Position numbers and translations under genes: made by a program
Shown: in pieces, positions 8,137 through 15,658 of the stretch
Position numbering within the stretch: position 1 is the first letter of the stretch
How the letters are laid out: every line of letters starts with the position of its first letter
NCBI GenBank assembly: GCA_014896355.1
Contig: JADBKO010000024.1
Coordinates: 1-47,744 of the forward strand
Length of the DNA: 47,744 nucleotides
From: Bacillota bacterium
GTDB lineage: Bacteria; Bacillota; UBA5301; Bu52
Direction of reading: 5' to 3'
Notes under the pieces: model-generated
Databases searched by the model: none
The model's input: the letters and a program-made list of their open reading frames with translations, nothing else
Told to the model about the DNA's origin: nothing

Positions 8137-8526
8137 TCAAAACGCCAGCAGCAGCTTGGCCGCTGCCTGTAACCCCTGTGCCACAAACCCACCCACCAGC
8201 GGATTCTGGATCAGAGCCATCAGGGCCCAGGCCGCCACGCCCATGGCCGGCCCCAGAATCTGCAACGGATGATCCCACAGCACCTCACCCAGGGCGGACA
8301 GCCTGGCTCCGGATTTCCCGGAGAAGAGCCCAGCCACCCAGGACCACCGGCCGATGCCGCTGCGCGCCGCCTCCTTCTGCCAGATGGCCGCCGCCATCTG
8401 CTCAGACCGGGCCTGCCAGTACGACACGGCCTCCGGCGTCCGCTCCTGCCCCAAGCGCCACCGGCGTAAGGCGGCGGCTTCCTCCGCCAGGAGCGCCTCC
8501 ACCTGAGCTTCCCCTCTGTCTTCCAT
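8137..8526 (-). CDS. Small membrane protein, candidate anti-sigma factor
   Basis: This 129-residue protein has a charged, helical N-terminal half (MEDRGEAQVEALLAEEAAALRR) and one clear hydrophobic segment near residues 88-115. It has no HxxxCxxC zinc anti-sigma motif. It begins 20 bases after the ECF sigma factor gene and precedes the Yip1 fusion by 32 bases. The position directly after an ECF sigma gene is the usual place for a cognate membrane anti-sigma factor, and that is my only reason for the suggestion. I do not recognise the family. Confidence 0.6.
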   Translation of the reverse strand: MEDRGEAQVEALLAEEAAALRRWRLGQERTPEAVSYWQARSEQMAAAIWQKEAARSGIGRWSWVAGLFSGKSGARLSALGEVLWDHPLQILGPAMGVAAWALMALIQNPLVGGFVAQGLQAAAKLLLAF

Positions 8527-8546
8527 GCCTCTGCGCCCCCGTTCAG

Positions 8547-9377
8547 TTAGACTCCACTCGCAGGCGATTTATTCGCGGCTTTATCCCGCGCTGCCGGGGC
8601 CTGGGGACTCTCCGCCGGCTTCGAGCCCCTGCTCTTTCCCGGGCCCCTGGCCTTGGCAGTTTCTCCTGTGCCGGGCTGCGCCGGCAGCTCCAAAGCCCGT
8701 GCCAGCAACAGCCGGGCTTTGTGCAAGCGGGACATCACGGTGCCCAGCGGGCACGCCAGTGTATCGGCAATCTCCTGATAGGACAAATCTGCGTAATACC
8801 GCAGAAGGATGACCGAACGGTAATGGTCCGGCAGTCTCTGGACCGCCTGGCGCAACTCCTGCTTGAGCTCAGCATCCTCCGCCACTTCCCCTGGAAGCGG
8901 ATCCAAGGAAGGCCAGCCTTCGTCCAGGATGGAATTGCGGCCTTCCCCGTCGCTCTCCGCCGCGGGCCGCCACAGCTCGCCCCGGAGACGCGCCAACGGC
9001 CCCCGGTATTTCAGGCAGAGGTTGGTCACGATGCGCAGGAGCCAGGTTTTGAAGCTGGCTTCCTGCCGAAAGCCCGCCAAGCCCCGGAAGACCCGTAAGA
9101 ACACTTCCTGCGCCAGATCGTCGGCGGACTGCGGATCGGAGGTCATCTCCCGGATTACCGAATAGACCAGCCGGATGTAGCGGTTGACCAGCAGGGTGAA
9201 AGCCTGGCTGTCACCCGCCTGCGCGCGCTTCACCAACGCCTCGTCCGACGGGCCCGCAGCCGGCTCAGCGCCAGGCTGCGGCGGCCCCACAGGCCCCGCC
9301 CGGCTGCCCCCGCCGGCCCCCGGAAGCGGCAGATCACTATTGCAGGAAGCGCTTGCCTTTTTTGACCTTGCGGGCAA
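8547..9377 (-). CDS. ECF-type RNA polymerase sigma factor
   Basis: The 276-residue protein contains sigma region 2 (RYIRLVYSVIREM, then DLAQEVFLRVFRGLAGF and FKTWLLRIVTNLCL, residues 65-125) and region 4 (RLPDHYRSVILLRYYADLSY with EIADTLACPLGTVMSRLHKA, residues 178-220). It lacks regions 1 and 3, so it is an extracytoplasmic-function sigma factor. An Ala/Pro-rich leader and a 45-residue Lys/Pro/Ala tail are unusual. TTG 9377 has GGAGGT seven bases upstream, inside the 3' end of the phosphatase gene, giving a 41-base overlap. GTG 9290 is an alternative but has a weak binding site. It probably controls envelope genes including this operon, though no target promoter could be identified. Confidence 0.9.
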   Translation of the reverse strand: MPARSKKASASCNSDLPLPGAGGGSRAGPVGPPQPGAEPAAGPSDEALVKRAQAGDSQAFTLLVNRYIRLVYSVIREMTSDPQSADDLAQEVFLRVFRGLAGFRQEASFKTWLLRIVTNLCLKYRGPLARLRGELWRPAAESDGEGRNSILDEGWPSLDPLPGEVAEDAELKQELRQAVQRLPDHYRSVILLRYYADLSYQEIADTLACPLGTVMSRLHKARLLLARALELPAQPGTGETAKARGPGKSRGSKPAESPQAPAARDKAANKSPASGV

Positions 9378-10191
9378 CCTTCACACCTCCGGCCGAGGGA
9401 GCCAGAGCAGGCAAGAGTTCCCGCCCTTCCAGCAACAGTTGCGGGTTTTCCCGCACCAGCCGCAACGCCCCCGCCTGGCCAACGACGGCAGCAGCGGCCT
9501 CCACTGCCTCCGCCAACCGGACGGAGCGCGTCTGTGGATGGTGGGCGTCACTGGCCAGGAGATGGATCTTTCCTGCAGCCAGCCAGTCAATGGCCAAGGC
9601 TTGCGCCTGCGGTCCGCCATGCCCCAAGAGGCTGCCCGCGTTGATCTGCAGAACCGCCCCTTTTTCCAACCATTGATCCACGCGGCCCGGGTGCCGTCGC
9701 ACTGCTGCATACCGTTCGGGATGGGCGATAACTGGCACCACCCCGGAGACTGAGAGCTCAAAAAGAACCTCGTCGAGGAATGCCGGAGGCTCTTCCTGAT
9801 AAAGATCAAATTCCACCAGAAGGTAAGAAAGGCCTGCCGCACCCGGGGCAGGTGACAGCGGGCCCCCGGAGCCACGGCCGAGATAAATCCGCTCTGGGCC
9901 GGAGGGCCGCAGGAACGCCGGCGTCAACCAGACCTCGGAGCCTGGGAGCACGGTCAAGGGAATCGCCGCTCTGTTCAATTCTTCCTGCAGATACTGCCGC
10001 TTCCCGGCGATCTGGTCCGGCGTGAAGCCCTGCGGCGTCCGGCCGTCCAGCAGATGGACCGTAGCCGCCACCCGGTCCACGCCCTGGTCCACCAGCTGCC
10101 TGGCCAGTTCCAGGGCGCTGGGCAGATCCGGTGCTCCGTCGTCTACCCCGGGAAGGAGGTGGCAGTGCAAATCAATCCAACCCTGCGTCAC
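9337..10191 (-). CDS. PHP-family protein tyrosine phosphatase (CpsB/CapC/YwqE type)
   Basis: The 284-residue protein is a metal-dependent phosphotyrosine phosphatase of the PHP superfamily that removes phosphate from the partner tyrosine kinase. Metal-binding motifs are visible: DLHCHLLPGVDDG (Asp7, His9, His11), AATVHLLDGR, AHPERY and SDAHHPQTRS. The usual Pro-His-His triad of the second motif is changed to Val-His-Leu. A lysine-rich tail (VARKVKKGKR) ends the protein. GTG 10191 lies four bases past the stop of the kinase gene, so the two are coupled. The kinase-phosphatase order matches exopolysaccharide control loci of other Bacillota. Confidence 0.9.
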   Translation of the reverse strand: MTQGWIDLHCHLLPGVDDGAPDLPSALELARQLVDQGVDRVAATVHLLDGRTPQGFTPDQIAGKRQYLQEELNRAAIPLTVLPGSEVWLTPAFLRPSGPERIYLGRGSGGPLSPAPGAAGLSYLLVEFDLYQEEPPAFLDEVLFELSVSGVVPVIAHPERYAAVRRHPGRVDQWLEKGAVLQINAGSLLGHGGPQAQALAIDWLAAGKIHLLASDAHHPQTRSVRLAEAVEAAAAVVGQAGALRLVRENPQLLLEGRELLPALAPSAGGVKVARKVKKGKRFLQ

Positions 10192-10194
10192 CGG

Positions 10195-10920
10195 TCAATA
10201 CCTGTAGTAATAGTAATAGCGCGAATGGGTGATCTCCACATTGTTCAAGACGGCCCCCAAAATCCGTGCTTTCGCCCTCAACAAGGTGTCCTTGGCCTGA
10301 AGTGCCGCATCCCGGGGATCACTGCCGGCGGAAAGCACCAGCAGGCACCCGTCGGCTGCGCGTCCGATCAGGGCCGCGTCCGTGAGGGTGATCACCGGCG
10401 GGGTGTCATACAAGACCATGTCGAAGCGCTCTGCGGCAGCGGCCATCAGGTTGCGCATGGCCTGGGAGGCCAACAGTTCCGCCGGATTCGGCGGCAGTGG
10501 CCCGGATGCCAGCAGGAACAGATTCTCTTCTTCCGTGGGTTGCACGGCCTGCTCCAGCGGGGTCTTGCCCAGCAACACCGTGGTGACTCCGATCCGCCGG
10601 CTCCGTTCCCAGATGGCGTGCTGCACAGGCCTACGCAGGTCTGCATCCACCAGCAGGCAACGTAAGCCGGCCTGGGCCATGGCCGCCCCCAGGTTGGCCA
10701 CCACCGTGGATTTGCCCGCGCCCGGCCCGGCGCTGGTCACGACCACGCTTTGAACGGGGTGATCCAACCCGGCAAACTGAATGTTGGTCCGGAGTGTTCG
10801 GTATGCCTCTGCCGCCGGCGAGCGCGGATCCTGATACACCACCAGATTGGCTCGCCGCAGGGCGTTTTCCCGGTCATGCTCCCTCTCTTCAGCGTGGTGC
10901 CGGTTATGCGCTAAAGCCAT
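10195..10920 (-). CDS. Bacterial tyrosine kinase (CpsD/CapB type)
   Basis: This 241-residue cytoplasmic BY-kinase has Walker A GPGAGKST (residues 65-72), Walker A' VDADLRRP (91-98) and Walker B VLYDTPP (169-175). The C-terminus is an autophosphorylation cluster of six tyrosines in the last seven residues (YYYYYRY). It needs the membrane adaptor encoded by the preceding Wzz-like gene for activation, and phosphorylation of the cluster modulates polymer length or export in known systems. ATG 10920 follows GGGGAGGAG. It starts 27 bases after the adaptor gene and ends three bases before the phosphatase start. Confidence 0.93.
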   Translation of the reverse strand: MALAHNRHHAEEREHDRENALRRANLVVYQDPRSPAAEAYRTLRTNIQFAGLDHPVQSVVVTSAGPGAGKSTVVANLGAAMAQAGLRCLLVDADLRRPVQHAIWERSRRIGVTTVLLGKTPLEQAVQPTEEENLFLLASGPLPPNPAELLASQAMRNLMAAAAERFDMVLYDTPPVITLTDAALIGRAADGCLLVLSAGSDPRDAALQAKDTLLRAKARILGAVLNNVEITHSRYYYYYRY

Positions 10921-10947
10921 GGCGTCCGCTCCTCCCCGCAACCATCC

Positions 10948-12411
10948 TTAGGCCTCGCCCGGCCTGCTCCCGGATCGCCCACGCTCGGTCGGCACAGTGC
11001 GAGGGATTGCGGCCAGGACCGGGATTCCCAACACGGTCTCCACGTCTTCCCGGGTCTTGAGGGTGGTATCCAGCATTTCCATCAGGAACGCCAGGCCCAC
11101 GCCCACAAAAAGCGCCAGGAACGCAGCGATGGCCATGTTGAGGACCTTCCGGGGTCGCACCGGAGCCGTAGGCAGTATGGCTGGGTCCACCACCTGCACA
11201 TCCGAGGTTTTCATGGCTTCGGTGATCTGCATCTCCTCGTACTTCTGCTTCAGCATCACGTAGATGCCTTCGGTGACCTGCTGGTCCCGCTCCAGCCGGG
11301 CCAGCTCCAGCTCTTTCTGAGGCAAGGATTTAAAGGAACTCTCGGTCTTTTGGATCAACCCGCTGAGGGCGGTGGCCCGCGCCTGATTACCCAGGACGTC
11401 GCTCTGGACTGCCACAATCTGCTCCAGCAGCCCCTGGTACAGGGGGTTGACGGTCTCCGTCTCGGCGCTGACGATTTTGGCCACCTGTTGCTGGATCTGC
11501 CGGTGCAGCTCGTCAATCTGCGCCTGCACGGCCCGGGTTTGCGGATAGTTGTCGCCGTAGGTGTGGCGCAACCCGGCCAGCTGCGCCTCCAGATCCGCCA
11601 ATTTGCCTTGCAGCGCCTGGATGTTCGGGTTGCTGGAGACCGTGGTGGACGTGATCTGTGTGCGGCTCTGCTTGGCCAGCTGATTCCTCAGCTCATCCAG
11701 ACGCATCTGCGCCTCTTGGCTGGCCACCAGGGCAGCGGCCTGCTGGGTCTGGAGGTCCGCCAGGACCTTGAGCGTGTTCTCCACCTCGGCGCTGGGCTCG
11801 TAGATATGGGCGCGCTCCTTGTAGTTGCGCAGGGCTTCTTCCGCCCGGCGCAGGTTTTTCTCCACCTGGCCCAGCTGGTCGGCGATCCAATTCACAGCAC
11901 TGCGCGCCTCACTGCTGTTGAAGCTCTGGTTCATCTCACCGAAAGCCGCCACCAGGCTGTTGGCCAGGTCCATGGCCTGGCGGGGATCCGAAGACTCCAC
12001 GGCGATGCGGATGATGTCCGTTCCCTGGACCGGCTGGACGCTGACACCTGCCTGCAGCCTGGCAAACTGCGGCGACTCCGGGTCCGCCGGCTGCCCCAGG
12101 CGTTCCAGGGCCTTGACCAGCAGGCTTCTGCTCTTGAGGATCTCCACGTAATTCTGAGTCTGGCTGGAGGTCCCGGTCCCTGTCAGCCCTTGCAGAAAAG
12201 GATTCTGCATGCTGTTGCTGTCGCGGATCAGCACGGTGGTGCTGGCCTGGTAGATGGGCGTCATGAAGCTCCCGGCCACATACGCCGCCACCACTGCCGT
12301 CAAAAGCAACAAAAGGATCAGCCATTTTCGCCTGAACAACACCTGCAGATACTGCCGGAGATCCACTTCAGTACTGTCCGGCGCGGCCCCGACACCCTGA
12401 GAATCTGCCAT
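10948..12411 (-). CDS. Wzz/CapA-type polysaccharide co-polymerase and kinase adaptor
   Basis: The roughly 487-residue protein has an N-terminal Wzz domain (DLRQYLQVLFRRKWLILLLL, first helix about residues 28-48), a long extracytoplasmic coiled-coil region between about 150 and 390 (for example QAQIDELHRQIQQQVAKI), and a second helix near 425-445 preceded by the proline-containing APVRPRKVLNMAIA segment. Its cytoplasmic tail would activate the BY-kinase. The long coiled coil resembles Gram-negative Wzc and BcsC-era chain-length proteins more than the short CapA of staphylococci. ATG 12411 is placed three bases after GGAGG, which is tight; GTG 12423 is an alternative. Confidence 0.9.
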   Translation of the reverse strand: MADSQGVGAAPDSTEVDLRQYLQVLFRRKWLILLLLLTAVVAAYVAGSFMTPIYQASTTVLIRDSNSMQNPFLQGLTGTGTSSQTQNYVEILKSRSLLVKALERLGQPADPESPQFARLQAGVSVQPVQGTDIIRIAVESSDPRQAMDLANSLVAAFGEMNQSFNSSEARSAVNWIADQLGQVEKNLRRAEEALRNYKERAHIYEPSAEVENTLKVLADLQTQQAAALVASQEAQMRLDELRNQLAKQSRTQITSTTVSSNPNIQALQGKLADLEAQLAGLRHTYGDNYPQTRAVQAQIDELHRQIQQQVAKIVSAETETVNPLYQGLLEQIVAVQSDVLGNQARATALSGLIQKTESSFKSLPQKELELARLERDQQVTEGIYVMLKQKYEEMQITEAMKTSDVQVVDPAILPTAPVRPRKVLNMAIAAFLALFVGVGLAFLMEMLDTTLKTREDVETVLGIPVLAAIPRTVPTERGRSGSRPGEA

Positions 12412-12433
12412 ACTCCTCCGCACCCACCCGTCC

Positions 12434-14941
12434 CTAGCGGCCCAGAATCAGATCCCGGGCCAGCTTGATGACGGTCAGATAAGTCACCACCTGGGCCCAG
12501 TCGACCTGCCACTTTTCCGGCACGACCACCACGTCCCCCGGCGCCAGTTCCGGGTTCTCCGTCACCTGGCCGCTGAACCGCAGGTCTCCCTGGCCCAGAT
12601 CAGCGGTGCGGGCTCCTTGCACGTTCCCGCCCTGATAGATGCGAATCTGGTCCAACGCCGCCTTGTCCGTGGTCCCCCCGGCCCGGGCCAGGACGTCCAG
12701 CAGGCGGTCACCGGGGCGATAGGGATAGCTGCCCGGCGCACGGACCTGGCCCATGACCGCCACCTGCATGCGGGCTTCCGGAACCACCAGCGTATCCCCG
12801 GGCTGCAAGGGAAGGTTGAGGCTGGAGTCGGGGTTCGCCATCACCTGGTCTAAGCGTACGGGCAGAGTCTGCACCTGTGGGCCGGGGCCCGTGCGCTGCA
12901 GCTTGGCCGCCGCCAGGTCCGCCGTGTCCTTCAGGCCTCCGGCCGCCGCCACCAGATCCAGCAGGCGGTCGCCTTCCTGCAGGGGGAACGAGCCCGGGCG
13001 GTTCACACTGCCCAGGGCCAGCACCCGGTTCCGGGACGGCGGCACGTACAAGCCATCGCCACTCACCAGATCGGGGCCCACAGCCTGTCCCGGGTGGCTC
13101 AGCACGGCCTGTAGGTCCACGGGCTGGGCGGGTTGCCCCGGCCGCCGGATCTCGGCAGCCCGCAGGTCTGCCTCCCCCGTTTTGGGACCGCCCGCCATGG
13201 CCAACAATTCAGGAATGCCGTCCCCCGCCCGCAGGTAGAACACACCCGGGGACTGAACTGCGCCCAGGACCGTCACCCGGCGTCCCTCCGGGACGAACAG
13301 GCGGTCGCCAGGATGGACCGGCCGGTTGATGGCCGTGGACCCGCCCGAAGCAGGCGCGGAGAGGTCCAGGATTTGCGGGCTCCCGCCGGAGGCGGGGGTC
13401 AAGGCCACCTGGGTGGGGTCCGCTGCGGCGGTCATGCCCCCGGCCGCCGCCAGGGCATCCGCCACCGTGGCGCCGGGCGGCAGGGGGTAACTCCCGGCCC
13501 GGGCCACCTGGCCCAAGACCACCACCGGCTGGATCTGGGGAACCCAAAGACGATCGCCCCCCTGTACCGGCACATCCAGATCCGGCGCCCGCCCTGCGCT
13601 CCCTGCGCTGCCGCCGGGCCCGGCCAGGTTCAGCGTCTGGGCTTGTCCGTCCGCAGCCCGCGTGAGCACCACCCCGGTGGGGTCCGCGGAGGCCGAAAGC
13701 CCTCCTGCCGCCGCCAGGGCATCCGCCACCGTGGCGCCGGGCGGCAATTGGTAACTTCCGGCCCGGTTCACCTGGCCTAGAACCAGGACCAGCGCGGCTT
13801 TGGGCACAAACAGCTTGTCTCCTGGGGCCACGGGCAGATTCTCGGCGCTTTGCGGGTTTTCCTGGAGCTTCGCCAGGTCCACGGCCACGGTCCGGCCCAG
13901 GTGGGTGAAGGCGGCATGAGCCGGGTCCGCGTCTGGCGCCAGCCCCCCGCTTTTGGCCAACAGGTCCAGAATCCGGTCATCGGGAGAGGGCAGATACGCG
14001 CCCGGCGCCTGTACCTGACCCAACGCCAGGGCCGGCACCAGCCGCGGGATATACAGCGTGTCCCCATCCTGCAGAATGGGGTTGGCGGAGTTCCCGCCTT
14101 GGCCCCCCGGCCCGGCGCCCTCCGTGGGTCCCGGCTGGGATTCAGGCCCATTCTGCCCGGACCCATTCTGCCCGGGCGCGCCTTCCAGCAGCGCCCGCAG
14201 GTCCACCCGCCTCCCCTGGGCCGTTCCCAGGGCCAGGCCCGTTCCCTGCGTCAGGGTGGCCCGGGTCAGATCCGCATCGGGCGCAGCTCCGCCGGCAGCG
14301 GCCACCAGATCCTTCAACGTCGCCGCCGGAGGCAGCTCATAGATCCCCGGCCTCACCACCGCCCCCAGTGCCTGCACGTGCAGAGTGCGGAACCCTACGA
14401 CCATGACGCTGACTTCGGGCTTGGGAAAGTGCTTGCTGAACGCGACGGTCAAAGCGGACCGCAGCTGGCCCACGCTCTTGCCTGCAGCGGCGACGTCACC
14501 AACCAGCGGGAGGGAGATCAATCCATCGGGTCGCACGGTGACAGTCCAATTCAGCTCCGGATAGCCCCACACGGATATGGCCAGCGCATCGCCGGGCCCC
14601 AGAAGGTACGCTTGGCCGGCCGGCGTGCCCCAGGCGGCAGGGCTCTGGGAGCCGCCGCCCGCAAGATTCCCGTATGCTGCCGGCCCGGCGTTGGAGGGGG
14701 CCGCCACCCCCGCCGGCGCCTTCGCGCCGCCGCTGTCTGCCGCCTGGGCGGCACTGCCCGGCATGAGGGCGGCGGACCCGTACCAGAAGCTCAGAAATAC
14801 GACCAGCAAACCCAGCAAGGTCAGGGCAGGCGCCCCACGGCCCTGCCCGGAAGCCCTTCCCCGGGCCCCGGATGCCGGCGGATCCTCGGACTGCCTCGCC
14901 TGGCCACAGCCTCGCCGCAGGCAGCCATGGAAAAGAGACAC
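12434..14941 (-). CDS. Polysaccharide export protein with seven SLBB repeats
   Basis: The 835-residue secreted protein starts with a signal-like segment (LTLLGLLVVFLSFWYG, about residues 40-57, AQA cleavage region near 66) and no lipobox cysteine. A Poly_export domain follows (GPGDALAISVWGYPELNWTV, about 115-195). I count seven SLBB repeats of the pattern VLGQVxxPGSYxLPPG...LAAAGG between residues 195 and 810, separated by Pro/Gly linkers. The C-terminus returns to a hydrophobic helix-like segment (VVTYLTVIKLARDLIL). Gram-negative Wza has far fewer SLBB units. GTG 14941 follows a GAGGGTGA site. It heads the minus-strand run, 22 bases before the Wzz gene. Confidence 0.88.
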   Translation of the reverse strand: MSLFHGCLRRGCGQARQSEDPPASGARGRASGQGRGAPALTLLGLLVVFLSFWYGSAALMPGSAAQAADSGGAKAPAGVAAPSNAGPAAYGNLAGGGSQSPAAWGTPAGQAYLLGPGDALAISVWGYPELNWTVTVRPDGLISLPLVGDVAAAGKSVGQLRSALTVAFSKHFPKPEVSVMVVGFRTLHVQALGAVVRPGIYELPPAATLKDLVAAAGGAAPDADLTRATLTQGTGLALGTAQGRRVDLRALLEGAPGQNGSGQNGPESQPGPTEGAGPGGQGGNSANPILQDGDTLYIPRLVPALALGQVQAPGAYLPSPDDRILDLLAKSGGLAPDADPAHAAFTHLGRTVAVDLAKLQENPQSAENLPVAPGDKLFVPKAALVLVLGQVNRAGSYQLPPGATVADALAAAGGLSASADPTGVVLTRAADGQAQTLNLAGPGGSAGSAGRAPDLDVPVQGGDRLWVPQIQPVVVLGQVARAGSYPLPPGATVADALAAAGGMTAAADPTQVALTPASGGSPQILDLSAPASGGSTAINRPVHPGDRLFVPEGRRVTVLGAVQSPGVFYLRAGDGIPELLAMAGGPKTGEADLRAAEIRRPGQPAQPVDLQAVLSHPGQAVGPDLVSGDGLYVPPSRNRVLALGSVNRPGSFPLQEGDRLLDLVAAAGGLKDTADLAAAKLQRTGPGPQVQTLPVRLDQVMANPDSSLNLPLQPGDTLVVPEARMQVAVMGQVRAPGSYPYRPGDRLLDVLARAGGTTDKAALDQIRIYQGGNVQGARTADLGQGDLRFSGQVTENPELAPGDVVVVPEKWQVDWAQVVTYLTVIKLARDLILGR
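13443..13746 (-). repeat. Near-identical SLBB-coding direct repeat inside the export gene
   Basis: A 40-base block at 13443-13482 recurs without change at 13707-13746, 264 bases (88 codons) away. It encodes LPPGATVADALAAAGG in SLBB repeats three and four, while flanking sequence diverges. This points to a recent unit duplication or gene conversion. Confidence 0.85.
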
Positions 14942-15030
14942 CTTGTGTCACCCTCTCGCCCAGGGTCAATGCGAACAGAGGAAAAGGTGGATCCGTGGAG
15001 GATCTTCCCAGATCTGGGTGCTTCTACACC

Positions 15031-15477
15031 GTCACCGGCAGCGACGCCCTCCGCCTGTTTGTGCCGGAATACCGGCAGGCGTGGGCCCAGGCGCGCCTGA
15101 TCTATCCGGATCTGCCGTACACGGCCGAACAATACAACCGGTTCTATCATCTTGCTGAACACGTTGGTGCTCTATGACCAGCCGGAAGTGCGCTACTCAG
15201 GCGCTATCGGACAGACCGCTTCCAGTCCCGTTTCTGCCAGGCTCGCGCGGCCCGGGAGGAGTTCGGCAGCTTCACAGGCCAGATTGCCGCCTGGGCCCCC
15301 CAGGCCGCAGTGGCCATCAGCTACGGCCTGCCCAGCGTGGTCCCGGTGGAACAGCGGAACTCCGCCTCCCTCACCGCCGCGTGGACGTCTACAGCCTGCC
15401 CTGTGCCCATGCCACCCCTGGGGAAAGAGCCCCAGCAGGCCGTGGAATTCCTGTTGGTGCTGCAATCTGCGCGGTGA
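15031..15477 (+). pseudogene. Decayed 3' fragment of the D12-class DNA adenine methyltransferase
   Basis: This stretch is a near copy of the 3' part of the methyltransferase gene at 26340-27392, in opposite orientation; 15031 corresponds to 26792. It begins at the codons for VTGSDALRLF and runs to the same stop codon. By eye there are about seven small indels (+1, -1, -1, +1, -6, -1, +1) and about nine substitutions. The DPPY catalytic motif has become DLPY and the frame is broken several times. There is no start or upstream part of the gene. A perfect palindrome CCCAGATCTGGG (15007-15018) lies 12 bases before the left border. Confidence 0.9.
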
Positions 15478-15478
15478 A

Positions 15479-15610
15479 CTAGAACTGCGCCGGCACGAAA
15501 GCCAGGATCACGCGGCCGGCGCCGGGGCCGTCGAACTCCAGCCAGGAAAACCCCCCTGCCAGGTGCCCAGCTGGAGGCGCCCCTTTTGCACCGGAATCCA
15601 GGCTGCAGAT
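15479..15610 (-). pseudogene. Decayed 3' fragment of the YjbQ-family gene
   Basis: The same duplicated block continues past the methyltransferase stop into the convergent neighbour. This part copies the last 130 bases of the YjbQ gene (25940-26338), including its TAG stop at 15479-15481; similarity ends at 15610, which corresponds to 26209. Four single-base indels disrupt the frame. The short gap from 15611 to the malG stop holds nothing recognisable. Confidence 0.85.
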
Positions 15611-15658
15611 GCCACCCGGAGGCCCACATCTGCCCGCAAGCCTGCGTCTTTTCCACTT

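Noticed and set aside
8137-8526. Zinc-binding anti-sigma (ZAS) factor
   Set aside because: The HxxxCxxC motif is absent, so only position supports an anti-sigma role.
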